Positions 27,026-35,328 of a stretch of DNA of 64,000 nucleotides are shown piece by piece. This DNA is from Kitasatospora sp. SolWspMP-SS2h (GTDB taxonomy: Bacteria; Actinomycetota; Actinomycetes; Streptomycetales; Streptomycetaceae), in the NCBI RefSeq assembly GCF_003259315.1, contig NZ_QLLT01000010.1:186001-250000 (forward strand), read 5' to 3'. Under the pieces are notes generated by a model that ran no database searches, was not told the DNA's origin, and was given only the letters and a program-made list of their open reading frames with translations. A program made the translations under genes and the position numbers. Every line of letters starts with the position of its first letter. Position 1 is the first letter of the stretch.

Positions 27026-27931
27026 GTGACAGCCGAAGTCCCCGGCCGTCCGCCGGTCGATTTCACCGCCCCGGTCGAGGGGCGCTCGCTCGACGTCCGG
27101 TGGATCCACGGCTCGGCCTCGGCGAAGCACGACACCGACCCCGAGATCCAGGTCCACCACTACGACGCCCACACCGTGATCCTGCGCCAGAACATGGCGG
27201 TCGACTACGAGGCGCCGTTCCTGTTCCTGCTCTTCGGGAGCGACCGGGCGGTGCTCCTCGACACCGGTGCCACCGCCGAACCCGCGTACTTCCCGCTGCG
27301 CCGGGTGGTGGACGAGCTGGTCGCGGCGTGGTGCGCGCGGCACGGCCGGGCGGCCGGACCGGGGCGGGAGCCGTACGAGCTGGTGGTGCTGCACACCCAC
27401 GGGCACGGCGACCACGTCGCGGGCGACCCGCAGTTCGCCGACCGGCCGGACACCGTGCTGGTCGACGCCGGGCTGGAGAGCGTCACCCGGTACCTGGGGC
27501 TCGGGCCGGACCCGGACCGGCCGGTGCCGCTGGACCTGGGCGGGCGGGTGCTGGAGTGCCTGGCCAGTCCCGGGCACCACCCGGCCGCGGTCACCTACTA
27601 CGACCCGTACACCGGGTTCCTGCTCACCGGCGACACGGTCTACCCGGGGCGGCTCTACATCCAGGACTGGGACGCCTACACCGCGACGGTGGACCGGCTG
27701 ATCGACTTCGCCCGGACCCGCCCGGTCAGCCACCTGCTGGGCTGCCACGTCGAGATGACCGACGAGCCGGGGGTGGACTACCCGATCCGCACCGTCCACC
27801 AGCCGTCCGAACTCCCGCTCCAGCTGCCGGTCGAGCGGCTCCTGGACGTCAGGAAGGCGCTGACCGAGGTGGCCGGGCGGCACGGCCGGTTCCCGTTCGC
27901 CGACTTCGTCCTCTGCCACGGCACGAGCTGA
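27026..27931 (+). CDS. Metallo-beta-lactamase-fold hydrolase
   Basis: 301 residues from GTG 27026, chosen for AAGGAG four bases upstream; the open frame reaches further up without a signal. The zinc-binding signature HTHGHGDHVAGD is at about residue 129-140 (an H-x-H-x-D-H motif). A downstream His in SPGHHPAAVTYYD and an Asp in LTGDTVYPG complete the usual ligand set. A further His in GCHVEMTD matches the last ligand of the fold. Members include glyoxalase II, lactonases and various esterases; substrate specificity cannot be assigned. The gene lies opposite a LysR regulator. Its 3' end, including the TGA, is part of a 16-bp tandem repeat array. Confidence 0.87.
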   Translation: MTAEVPGRPPVDFTAPVEGRSLDVRWIHGSASAKHDTDPEIQVHHYDAHTVILRQNMAVDYEAPFLFLLFGSDRAVLLDTGATAEPAYFPLRRVVDELVAAWCARHGRAAGPGREPYELVVLHTHGHGDHVAGDPQFADRPDTVLVDAGLESVTRYLGLGPDPDRPVPLDLGGRVLECLASPGHHPAAVTYYDPYTGFLLTGDTVYPGRLYIQDWDAYTATVDRLIDFARTRPVSHLLGCHVEMTDEPGVDYPIRTVHQPSELPLQLPVERLLDVRKALTEVAGRHGRFPFADFVLCHGTS

Positions 27932-28031
27932 CCACGGCACGAGCCGACCACGGGACGGGCCGACCACGGGACGGCGCCCCGGGTCCGAGCTTCCGAGCGT
28001 CCGAGCACCCGAGTACCCGGGCGCCCAGGCA
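27917..28031. repeat. 16-bp and then 8-bp tandem repeats overlapping the metallo-hydrolase stop codon
   Basis: Four 16-bp units (CACGGCACGAGCTGAC, CACGGCACGAGCCGAC, CACGGGACGGGCCGAC, CACGGGACGGCGCCCC) run from 27917 to 27980. The first contains the TGA stop. They are followed at 27984-28031 by six 8-bp units of consensus YCCGAGCR (TCCGAGCT, TCCGAGCG, TCCGAGCA, CCCGAGTA, CCCGGGCG, CCCAGGCA). Confidence 0.8.
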
Positions 28032-28146
28032 TGAACACCGCTCATGGATCGGCGGCGGCCATCGACGCCGCCCCCTGCCGGGGGAGCCACCCGCGCCGTA
28101 GCGTCCTGGCACGTCGACTCCCCCTCCCCCTCCGGAGCGTTCCGCC

Positions 28147-29145
28147 ATGCCCGTGCCCTTCCGCGCCGTCCACCAGATCGCCCGCCCGAGCGGCCGGCCG
28201 ACCGCCGACCTGTTCGCCTTCGTCGACGGCACGCTGCTCGCGCCCGCCGCGGGACAGGTGCTGGTGGAGAACGCCTACCTGTCCGTCGACCCGTACATGC
28301 TCGGCCTGATGGGCGGCGGCGAGGGCGGCTACCCGCTGCACGCCCCGCTGGAGGGGCGGGCGGTGGGGCGGGTGGTGGAGTCCCGTTCGGCGGCGCTGCC
28401 GGTGGGCACGCCGGTGCTGCACCGGCAGGGCTGGCGCACCCACGCGGTGCTGGCGCCCGAGCAGGCGCGGGTGCTGCCCGAGCTGCCGGGCGTGGCGCTG
28501 AGTGCGCACCTGGGCGTGCTGGGCGGCACCGGCCTGTCCGCGTACGTGGGGCTGACCCGGATCGCGCGGCTGAAGCCGGGCGAGGACCTGTTCGTCTCGG
28601 CGGCGGCCGGCGGGGTGGGCACGGCGGCCGGGCAGCTGGCCCGGTTGCTGGGGGCCCGGCGGGTGGTCGGCTCGGCCGGGAGTCCGGCCAAGACCGCCTT
28701 CCTGACCGGGGAGCTGGGCTTCGACGCGGCCTTCGACCACCACGCCGGGCCGGTGGCCGAGCTGCTGGCCGGGGCCGCCCCGGACGGCATCGACGTGTAC
28801 CTGGACAACGTCGGCGGCGAGCACCTGGCGGCGGCGATCGGCGCGCTGCGCGAGTTCGGCCGGATCGCCTGGTGCGGGGCGGTCGCCCAGTACGGGGCGG
28901 CCGCCGCGCCCGCCGCCCCGCACAACCTGTTCGACCTGGTGGCCCGCAGCATCCGGCTGGAGGGCTTCCTGGTCCGCCACCACCTGGACGCCCAGGGGGA
29001 GTTGTACGCCCTGCTGGGCCCGCAGCTGCGCTCCGGCCGGGTGCTCGCCGCGGAGACGGTGCTGGACGGCTTCGACCGCACCGTCGAGGCGTTCCTCGGC
29101 GTGCTGGCGGGCGCGAACACCGGCAAGATGCTGGTGCGGATCTGA
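28147..29145 (+). CDS. NADP-dependent oxidoreductase, MDR superfamily (CurA/leukotriene B4 12-hydroxydehydrogenase-like)
   Basis: 332 residues from ATG 28147 with GGAG nine bases upstream. The N-terminal half has the NYLSVDP-type motif as NAYLSVDPYMLGLM, typical of the CurA/YncB group, and no zinc ligands. The Rossmann nucleotide loop is AAAGGVGTAAGQLARLLGARRVVGSAGS. It is followed by DGIDVYLDNVGGEHLAAAIG and GRIAWCGAVAQY, the family's characteristic segments. These enzymes reduce alpha,beta-unsaturated carbonyls with NADPH in the cytosol. The stop is 7 bp from the stop of the convergent SNF2 gene, so transcripts from the two genes overlap or share termination. Confidence 0.92.
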   Translation: MPVPFRAVHQIARPSGRPTADLFAFVDGTLLAPAAGQVLVENAYLSVDPYMLGLMGGGEGGYPLHAPLEGRAVGRVVESRSAALPVGTPVLHRQGWRTHAVLAPEQARVLPELPGVALSAHLGVLGGTGLSAYVGLTRIARLKPGEDLFVSAAAGGVGTAAGQLARLLGARRVVGSAGSPAKTAFLTGELGFDAAFDHHAGPVAELLAGAAPDGIDVYLDNVGGEHLAAAIGALREFGRIAWCGAVAQYGAAAAPAAPHNLFDLVARSIRLEGFLVRHHLDAQGELYALLGPQLRSGRVLAAETVLDGFDRTVEAFLGVLAGANTGKMLVRI

Positions 29146-29152
29146 CATGCCG

Positions 29153-31375
29153 TCAATTCGCCGGTCCGGCCAGCCGCAGCTGCTCGTCCTCGACGATCCG
29201 CACCGCGAGCGCCCGGTCGGAGATGTCGACGGCCTCGGGGGCGGCCTCGGCGAGGTCGCTGCGGCGGGCGTAGTGGTCGAACAACTCGGCCTTGCCCCTG
29301 AGCAGTTCGACCAGCCGCCGGTCCAGGCTGTCGGTGGCGAGCAGCCGGTGCACCCGGACCCGGCGGACCTGGCCCATCCGCTGGGCGCGGGCCACCGCCT
29401 GGTCCTCCAAGGTGGGTGTGAGCTGCGGCTCGCACAGGATCACCACATTGGCGGCCTGGAGGTTGAGGCCGAGCCCGCCGGCCTGGATCTGGCAGAGCAG
29501 CACGGCGTGCCCGTCCGCGCCGGTGAAAGCGTCGACCAGCTCCTGCCGCGCCCCGGCGGGCAGCGATCCGGCGACGGTCCCGGCGACGGCCGCGCCGAGC
29601 GCCCCCCGGACGGCGGCGAGCACCTCCCGGAAGTACGAGAACACCACCACCTTGTGCCCCGACTCGGCGGCCTCGGCGACGAGTTCGCACAGCCGCCGCA
29701 GTTTCGCCGAGTGCGCGGGCGCGGCGTACGCGGCCCGGCGCATCGCCATGAAGTTGCCCTCGGCGACGGCGGCGGCGTACGCGGCCCGGTCCGGCCCGGA
29801 GAGCTCGTCCCACTCGTCGACCCGTACCACGTCCGGGAGTTCGGTGAGCACGTCCTGCTGGTTGCGGCGCAGGTAGGCGGGGGCGACGGCGCGCCGGAAG
29901 GCCAGCGGGCCGAGCGCGCCGAGACCGGCCGGGAGGTCGGCGAGCAGGTCGGGCTGGAGGTGGCCGATCAGGGTGCGGAACTCCTCGACCCGGTTCTCCA
30001 TCGGGGTGCCGGTCAGGAACAGCACGTGCCCGGTGCGGGCGGCCCACTCGGCGACCAGCCGGGTGCGGCGGGCGGCCGGGTTCTTCACGAAGTGCGCCTC
30101 GTCGACGACCAGCGCGTCCACCGGGTCGGCGGCCAGGGTGCGCAGCGACTCGTAGGTGGCCACCAGCACGCCGCCGCCCGCCAGCCAGCGCTCCCGGGCG
30201 GCCTCCCGGCCGGGGCCGTGGTAGCGGTGCGGGGTGAGCACCGTCCGTTCGGCGGTCTCCCGCTGCCAGTTGACCAGCACCGAGGCCGGGCAGACCACCA
30301 GGAAGCGGCGCGGCGCCCCGTCGGCGGCCAGGTGGGCGAGCACGGCCAGCGCCTGTACGGTCTTGCCCAGGCCCATCTCGTCGCCGATCACCACCTTCCG
30401 GCGGGCCAGCGCGAACCGGGCGCCGAACGCCTGGTAGCCGCGGAGCGAGACGGTGCAGCCCCGGTCGTCGAAGGGCTGGGCGCGGACCTGCTCGGCCAGG
30501 CCGTCGGGCAGGTGGCCCTCGGCGGCGGCCCGGCCGTCGGTGGCGGTCGGACCGGCCAGCCGGCCCTCCTCGGCGAGCACCGCCAGCTCGGCGTAGAACT
30601 CGGCGGCCCGGTGCTCGAACTCGACCCAGACCTCGACCTCCCCCGCGGGCGGGCGCAGCAGGTCCGCGGACGCCTGGGCGAACCGCAGCGCCACCCCGTC
30701 CGCCTCGGCCCGCTCCCCCTCCCGCGCCAGCGACTCGACCGCCCGCCGGGCCCGTTCGCGCTTCTCCGCGCCGACCAGCAGCCCGCGCAGCCGGCCCCGG
30801 GCGTACTTCGCCTCGGCGAGCGGGGCCCGGTAGCGGTCGTCCAGGTCGGCGGCCTCGGCGGCGGCCCGCCGGGCGGCGGGCCCGGCCAGCACCAGCCGGT
30901 GCAGGGCGGTGACCAGCGCGGTGGTCGCCGCGTCGGGGTGCGCCGGGTCGAGGCGGACGGCGGTGCCCTCCCGCACGGCGGCGGCGATCTGCCCGGCGGC
31001 GCCCAGCAGGTGGGCGGCGGTGGGGCCGCCGATGCCGGGGACGCGCAGCAGGTCCTGCCGGGTCGCGTCGTGCACCGCCGCGACGGTGGGGTAGCCGGCG
31101 GCGCGCAGGGCGCCGGTCTGCAACCGCCCCTCGGTGACGTCCTTGAGCCGCTCGACCGGGATCGCCGCCAGCTCGGCCCGCACCAGCCGCTCGAAGACCA
31201 GCCCGTGGGCCCGCGCCACCTCGGCGACCGCCGCCGCGTGGTCCGCGACCAGCGCCCGCGCCGCCGCCCGCTGCCGCCCGGCCACCGCGAGGACCTCCCT
31301 GGCCCACCGCCCGCTCCGTCCCGCCACCCGCCGCTCCTCCGCGCTCACCACTCGCCCGGCCGCCCATCCTGGCAC
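29153..31375 (-). CDS. SNF2-family DEAD/DEAH-box helicase
   Basis: 740 residues if the ATG at 31375 is used; GTG codons at 31351 and 31348 are alternatives and none has a strong ribosome-binding site. An N-terminal ~290 residues hold a helix-hairpin-helix-like segment (VPGIGGPTAAHLLGAAGQ near residue 115-135) and coiled stretches. The SNF2 motor follows: GDEMGLGKTVQALAVLAHLA (motif I, near residue 330), DEAHFVKN (motif II, near 424), LTGTPMEN (III), then HKVVVFSYF (IV), LCQIQAGGLGLNLQAA (V) and DQAVARAQRMGQ (VI). Complete and of ordinary length. SNF2 proteins move along or remodel DNA-protein complexes. The HhH-like start suggests DNA binding of its own. An MFS gene lies 49 bp upstream in the same direction; a shared role is not evident. 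Confidence 0.9.
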   Translation of the reverse strand: MPGWAAGRVVSAEERRVAGRSGRWAREVLAVAGRQRAAARALVADHAAAVAEVARAHGLVFERLVRAELAAIPVERLKDVTEGRLQTGALRAAGYPTVAAVHDATRQDLLRVPGIGGPTAAHLLGAAGQIAAAVREGTAVRLDPAHPDAATTALVTALHRLVLAGPAARRAAAEAADLDDRYRAPLAEAKYARGRLRGLLVGAEKRERARRAVESLAREGERAEADGVALRFAQASADLLRPPAGEVEVWVEFEHRAAEFYAELAVLAEEGRLAGPTATDGRAAAEGHLPDGLAEQVRAQPFDDRGCTVSLRGYQAFGARFALARRKVVIGDEMGLGKTVQALAVLAHLAADGAPRRFLVVCPASVLVNWQRETAERTVLTPHRYHGPGREAARERWLAGGGVLVATYESLRTLAADPVDALVVDEAHFVKNPAARRTRLVAEWAARTGHVLFLTGTPMENRVEEFRTLIGHLQPDLLADLPAGLGALGPLAFRRAVAPAYLRRNQQDVLTELPDVVRVDEWDELSGPDRAAYAAAVAEGNFMAMRRAAYAAPAHSAKLRRLCELVAEAAESGHKVVVFSYFREVLAAVRGALGAAVAGTVAGSLPAGARQELVDAFTGADGHAVLLCQIQAGGLGLNLQAANVVILCEPQLTPTLEDQAVARAQRMGQVRRVRVHRLLATDSLDRRLVELLRGKAELFDHYARRSDLAEAAPEAVDISDRALAVRIVEDEQLRLAGPAN

Positions 31376-31424
31376 CCGCCACCGTCGCCCGGAGCGGCGG
31401 CGGGGGGCCGGGGCCGGGCGGGGG

Positions 31425-32672
31425 TCACGGGCGGCCGGGCGCGGGGGCCGGGGCGGGGCGCGGGGCGCGCGGGCGGCGGGGCAGCAGGAACGGGGTGCCG
31501 AGCATGAGCAGGCCAGCGGTGGCGAGGGCGGTGCGGGGGCCGGTGGCGTGCGCGAGCAGGCCGCCGAGGGCGGTGAGCGCGGCGGTGGCGGCCTGTTGGC
31601 CGATCGACCAGGCGGTCAGGGTGCGGGCCAGCAGGTGGGCGGGGGTGCGTTCGAGGCGGTGGGTGGCGAGCACGGGGGTGTAGAGGCTCATGTGGACGAT
31701 GATCGCCAGCTCGACGGCGATCACGGTGAGCAGTCCGGGCAGACCCGGGCGGACGAACACCAGGCCGATCAGCCAGACGGCGCGCAGGGTGCCGACGGTC
31801 CGGAAGACCGCGGGGCGGCCGTAGCGGGCCACCACCCGGTGGGCCAGCCGGGAGCCGAGCAGGCCGCCGAGGCAGGGGGCGGCGAAGGCGAGGGCGTACT
31901 GCCAAGGGGGGAAAGCGAGTTGGCGCAGCAGCAGGACGGCGAGCAGCGGTTCGGTGGCCATGATCAGGCCGGAGACCAGCAGGTTGTTGAGGTACAGCGC
32001 CCGCAGTTCGGGGTCGCCCAGCAGGTGCCGCCAGCCGTCGAGCACCCCGCCTGCCCGGACCGGGCCGGGGCCGCCGGGCCGGGGCGGCGGCGGCTCCTCC
32101 CGGCCACCGATCGCGGCGATGCCGAGCGCGGAGAGCAGGTAGCTGACCGCGTCGGCCAGCACGGTGACGACCGGCCCGAACGCCCCGATCGCGGCCCCGC
32201 CGAGCGGCGGGCCGATCGCGATCGAGCTCCAGTTGGTCGACTCCAGGCGGGAGTTGGCCACCAGCAGGTCCTCCGGCCGGACCAGCGCCTTGAGATGGGC
32301 GCCACCGGCCGCGTTGAACGCGATCTTCGCGGCGGCGACCACCACCGAGACCAGCAGCAACTGGCCGAACCCGAGCAGGCCGAGCGCGTACGCCGCCGGA
32401 ACGCTCGCCATCGCCGCGCACCGCGCCAGGTCCGCCGCCACCATCACCGGCCGCTTGCGCCGGAACTCCACCCGGGGCGCCAACGGCACCGCGACCAGCG
32501 CCCCCACCGCCGGCCCCACCGCCGACAGCACCGACACCTCGGCGGGCCCGGCGTGCAGCACCAGCACCGCGATCAGCGGCAGCGCCCCGAACCCCAGCCC
32601 GGACCCGTACGCACTGACCGCGTACGCCGCCCACAGCCAGCCGAACCGCCGCCCCAGCGCTCTCCTGCCCAC
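31425..32672 (-). CDS. MFS transporter
   Basis: 415 residues from GTG 32672, selected because the hydrophobic first helix (FGWLWAAYAVSAYGSGLGFGALPLIAVLVL) then starts normally near residue 10 and a G-rich tract precedes it. The frame stays open to 32747. About 12 membrane helices can be traced. The loop between helices 2 and 3 reads RVEFRRKRPVMVAADLARC, a degenerate motif A typical of the Enterobactin-exporter-like/macrolide-efflux MFS group. The C-terminus is a basic Pro/Arg/Ala tail (RRPRAPRPAPAPAPG). Probably a drug or metabolite exporter in the cytoplasmic membrane; substrate unknown. No regulator is adjacent. Confidence 0.85.
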   Translation of the reverse strand: MGRRALGRRFGWLWAAYAVSAYGSGLGFGALPLIAVLVLHAGPAEVSVLSAVGPAVGALVAVPLAPRVEFRRKRPVMVAADLARCAAMASVPAAYALGLLGFGQLLLVSVVVAAAKIAFNAAGGAHLKALVRPEDLLVANSRLESTNWSSIAIGPPLGGAAIGAFGPVVTVLADAVSYLLSALGIAAIGGREEPPPPRPGGPGPVRAGGVLDGWRHLLGDPELRALYLNNLLVSGLIMATEPLLAVLLLRQLAFPPWQYALAFAAPCLGGLLGSRLAHRVVARYGRPAVFRTVGTLRAVWLIGLVFVRPGLPGLLTVIAVELAIIVHMSLYTPVLATHRLERTPAHLLARTLTAWSIGQQAATAALTALGGLLAHATGPRTALATAGLLMLGTPFLLPRRPRAPRPAPAPAPGRP

Positions 32673-32914
32673 CCGGCCGCCCCCCGTCGCACACACCACC
32701 GTTGACCGGGGAGAGCCAAGCAAGCGGGACAACCGCAGGTCAAACAACCACCACGCGCCCCCTCCACAACCAGTCGTTGTCCCCAGGGGCGGTCGAGGGC
32801 CGGATCCGCACGAACGCCCCCCGGTGACTTCTCGTCACGTTCCCCTCCCGGCGCGCAACCGCCTGCGGCCGGCCCGGACCGCACGCACCCGCCGCGCACC
32901 GAGGGAGAAGCGCC
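32673..32914. other. Divergent spacer between the MFS gene and the truncated HTH gene
   Basis: A mildly A+T-rich stretch around 32715-32780 (GACAACCGCAGGTCAAACAACC and similar) is the only promoter-like part. No repeat or RNA signal is seen. Confidence 0.4.
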
Positions 32915-33406
32915 GTGGTCACGCCGGAACGAGTCCTCCACCCCGACCGCTCGGCACTGGGCCTCCTCGGCTACCAGCTGCGCGAACTCCGCAAACAGCG
33001 CGGCCCCTCCCCCACGGTGCTCGCCGACGAACTCCGGCACGGGAAGACCGTGATCGCCGACGTGGAGACGGCGGACCGGCCGATCCCGCTCGAACTGCCG
33101 GCCGAGCTGGACCGGCTCTTCCAGACCGACGGCCTGTTCGCCCACCCGTTCGACCTCTCGCTCCGGGAGAGCTTCCCCGACCGGTCGCGGCGGTGCATGG
33201 AACTCGAACGGCTCGCCTGCGAGATCCGCGAGTACACCTCGGGGACGTTCCCCGGCCTGCGGCAGGACGACGACTACGGCCTGGCGCTGATCCGGCTCGG
33301 CAACCCGCGCACCCACGCCGCCCGGCACCGGTGCTCGACCCGCTGCGGCGACCGCGTCCGGGCGGCCCGCGGCTGCGCCGGGAAGCGCGCGGCGGAACAG
33401 GACTGA
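32915..33406 (+). CDS. Truncated HTH/DUF5753-type regulator
   Basis: 163 residues from GTG 32915, with GGGAGAAG four bases upstream. The sequence starts LLGYQLRELRKQRGPSPTVLADEL, a Cro/C1-like helix pair. It continues as TVIADVETADRPIPLELPAELDRLF, where the usual XRE regulator has an S-x-x-E-R box, and reaches MELERLACEIREYTSGTFPGLRQDDDYGLALIRLGNP, the first ~35 residues of the DUF5753 domain. The normal protein is ~280 residues; here it breaks off about 100 residues early into an Arg/Ala/Gly tail without similarity. The recognition helix also looks unusual (few S/T/Q contacts). It may be a pseudogene remnant or a short dominant form. Confidence 0.6.
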   Translation: MVTPERVLHPDRSALGLLGYQLRELRKQRGPSPTVLADELRHGKTVIADVETADRPIPLELPAELDRLFQTDGLFAHPFDLSLRESFPDRSRRCMELERLACEIREYTSGTFPGLRQDDDYGLALIRLGNPRTHAARHRCSTRCGDRVRAARGCAGKRAAEQD

Positions 33407-33420
33407 CGGTCCGTCGGGGA

Positions 33421-33469
33421 GGGAGCGCGGGACCCCGGCCGGCCCGCAGGCCGACCGGGGTCCGCTCCC
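33421..33469. terminator. Bidirectional terminator between the truncated HTH gene and GAPDH
   Basis: GGGAGC...GGACCCCGG (33421-33438) pairs with CCGGGGTCC...GCTCCC (33455-33469), with further G/C pairing toward the centre. It lies exactly between convergent stops at 33406 and 33486. Confidence 0.7.
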
Positions 33470-33485
33470 GCCGTCCGCCGTCGCG

Positions 33486-34919
33486 TCAGTGCGCGGCCGG
33501 GAAGGTCGGGTACTCGACGCCGGAGACGTGCTGGACGACCCGGACGACCTGGCAGGAGTAGCCGAACTCGTTGTCGTACCACAGGTACAGGATCGCGTTG
33601 TCGCCCTCGACCTTGGTCGCGCCCGCGTCCACGATCGAGGCGTGCCGGGAGCCGATGAAGTCGCTGGAGACCGCGTCGGGCGAGTCGATGAAGTCGATCT
33701 GCCGCTTGAGCGGGGAGGTCAGCGAGACGTCCCGCAGGTGGTCGAGGACCTCCTCGCGGGTGGCCTCGCGGGCCAGTTGGAGGTTGAGGATGGCGATCGA
33801 GACGTCCGGCACGGGGACGCGGATCGAGCTGCCGGTGATCTTCGCCTTGAGGTCCGGGAGCGCCTTGGCGACGGCGGAGGCGGCGCCGGTCTCGGTGATC
33901 ACCATGTTGAGCGGCGCGGAGCGGCCCCGGCGGTCGGCCTTGTGGTAGTTGTCCAGCAGGTTCTGGTCGTTGGTGAACGAGTGGACGGTCTCCACGTGGC
34001 CGCGCAGCACGCCGTACGCCTCGTCCATCGCCTTGAGCGGCGGCACGATCGCGTTGGTGGTGCAGGACGCGCAGGAGATGATCCGCTCGTCCGGCTTGAC
34101 GGTGTCGTGGTTGACGCCGTGCACGACGTTCGGGACGTCGCCCTTGCCCGGGGCGGTCAGCACGACCTTGGCGATGCCGGGGCGCAGGTGCTTGGACAGG
34201 CCCTCGCGGTCGCGCCAGCGGCCGGTGTTGTCGATCAGGATGGCGTCGTCGATGCCGTACGCGGTGTAGTCCACCTCGCTCGGATCGTTCGAGTAGATCA
34301 CCTGGATCGCGTTGCCGTTGGCGACGATGGTGTTGGTCGCCTCGTCCACGGTGATGGTGCCCTGGAACTGGCCGTGGATGGAGTCGCGGCGCAGCAGCGA
34401 GGCGCGCTTGACCAGGTCGTCGCCGCCGCCGTCGCGCACCACGATGGCGCGCAGCCGCAGGCCGCCGGCCTTCTCGACCAGCAGGCGGGCCAGCAGGCGG
34501 CCGATCCGGCCGAAGCCGTACAGCACCACGTCGCGCGGGGCCTGCCGCTCGATCTTGTGGGCGCCGGTCGCACCCGACACCGCCTCGGCGGTGAACTCCG
34601 CCACGGACAGGCCGCGGTCGTCGGCGCGGTGGGCGGCGACGAGCAGGCCGAGGTCGATCTGGGACGGGCCGAGGTCGAGCGAGGAGAGAGCCCGGAGGAA
34701 GGGGAAGGTCTCGGTGATCGAGAGTTCCTCGCCGGATATCTGGCGGGCGAAGCGGTGCGTCTTCAGGATGCTGACCACCGACTTGTTCACCAGGGAGCGG
34801 CTGTGCAGCAGGACGGTGACGTCCCGCTCGCGGTGGAGCCGTCCGATGATCGGGATCATCGTCTCCGCGAGCTCCTCGCGGTTCTTCCAGTCCGTGAACA
34901 CGTCGTCGTTGACAGTCAC
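33486..34919 (-). CDS. gap: Glyceraldehyde-3-phosphate dehydrogenase with ~125-residue N-terminal extension
   Basis: 477 residues from ATG 34919. Residues ~128 onward are GAPDH: the NAD-binding start reads VVLYGFGRIGRLLARLLVEK (Gly-x-Gly-x-x-Gly), the catalytic Cys is C286 in SCASCTTNA, and HSFTNDQ, RGRSAPLNM and LWYDNEFGYSCQVVRVV are the family's substrate-binding and C-terminal segments. GAPDH oxidises glyceraldehyde 3-phosphate to 1,3-bisphosphoglycerate using NAD(P). The catalytic core is complete, but the usual ~335-residue enzyme has no extension like residues 1-125 here (WKNREELAETMIPIIGRL, DVTVLLHSRSLVNKSVV). Long forms of this kind are known in actinomycetes. The cofactor choice is not certain; RIG is followed by VVRDGGG where NAD enzymes have an acidic residue. 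Transcribed from a well-defined promoter 250 bp upstream with three operator-like repeats. Confidence 0.93.
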   Translation of the reverse strand: MTVNDDVFTDWKNREELAETMIPIIGRLHRERDVTVLLHSRSLVNKSVVSILKTHRFARQISGEELSITETFPFLRALSSLDLGPSQIDLGLLVAAHRADDRGLSVAEFTAEAVSGATGAHKIERQAPRDVVLYGFGRIGRLLARLLVEKAGGLRLRAIVVRDGGGDDLVKRASLLRRDSIHGQFQGTITVDEATNTIVANGNAIQVIYSNDPSEVDYTAYGIDDAILIDNTGRWRDREGLSKHLRPGIAKVVLTAPGKGDVPNVVHGVNHDTVKPDERIISCASCTTNAIVPPLKAMDEAYGVLRGHVETVHSFTNDQNLLDNYHKADRRGRSAPLNMVITETGAASAVAKALPDLKAKITGSSIRVPVPDVSIAILNLQLAREATREEVLDHLRDVSLTSPLKRQIDFIDSPDAVSSDFIGSRHASIVDAGATKVEGDNAILYLWYDNEFGYSCQVVRVVQHVSGVEYPTFPAAH

Positions 34920-35163
34920 AATTCAACTTTCGGGGGTGGGCCGAGCTGAGGGTCGGCCGGTTCTGAGGGTTGGCCGAGCTAAGGCGCGCCCCATGCTAGC
35001 TTCGGCCCCCGCGCCCGCCCGGGGCCGCTCCCCCCGGCCGCCCGCGCCCGTCCGCCCCCGGGCGGCCCGCCGGGCGTGACGGCCGCCACACCGCCCTCCG
35101 GCGGCGGCCGGCCGGACCGGACGGACCACCGGACATGACGGCCCGTCAGGCGCCGCCCGGACG

Positions 35164-35218
35164 GTCACAAGACGTGACAATAATCACTTGGGTAACATTA
35201 GTCACTCCCGTGAGTGAC
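35164..35218. promoter_or_regulatory. Operator cluster over the gap promoter: GTGA-N6-TCAC plus two flanking inverted repeats
   Basis: GTGA-CAATAA-TCAC at 35174-35187 covers the -10 and is an exact CRP/FNR-type core palindrome. GTCACTC-ccgt-GAGTGAC at 35201-35218 covers the -35 (perfect 7-bp arms). GTCAC-aagac-GTGAC at 35164-35178 sits at the start site. Three overlapping palindromes built of one half-site strongly suggest a repressor or switch controlling gap. Confidence 0.5.
35177..35205 (-). promoter_or_regulatory. Candidate sigma-70-type promoter of gap
   Basis: On the minus strand GTGACT (-35, 35205-35200) and TATTGT (-10, 35182-35177) are separated by exactly 17 bp. Transcription would start near 35170, giving a ~250-base leader to the gap ATG. 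Confidence 0.55.
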
Positions 35219-35328
35219 GAGCGGTCAGTTTTCGGGACAACGGGCCCGGTTTACCGGCAGAGTAGGAGTTCCCGGCCGAGGCCAGGCCGCGCAGGTCGGG
35301 CCCGCCGCGAGCGACGGGACGACTACCC

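Larger units (their letters stand above)
34920..35328. promoter_or_regulatory. Divergent promoter region for GAPDH (minus) and the EF-hand gene (plus)
   Basis: The first ~240 bp next to gap is a G/C-rich leader without obvious features. Between 35160 and 35270 the DNA is much richer in A+T and carries several GTCAC/GTGAC half-sites (described separately) together with the gap promoter. For the EF-hand gene I see no convincing -35/-10 pair and only a weak ribosome-binding signal. Confidence 0.6.

Noticed and set aside
27917..28031. CRISPR array
   Set aside because: Units are contiguous without spacers and are far too short; the same holds for all other arrays in the window.
35164..35218. Rex or OsdR/DevR-type redox box at the gap promoter
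   Set aside because: Neither TTGTG-N6-TTCACAA-like nor GGGACT-type consensus is present; only GTGA-N6-TCAC fits.
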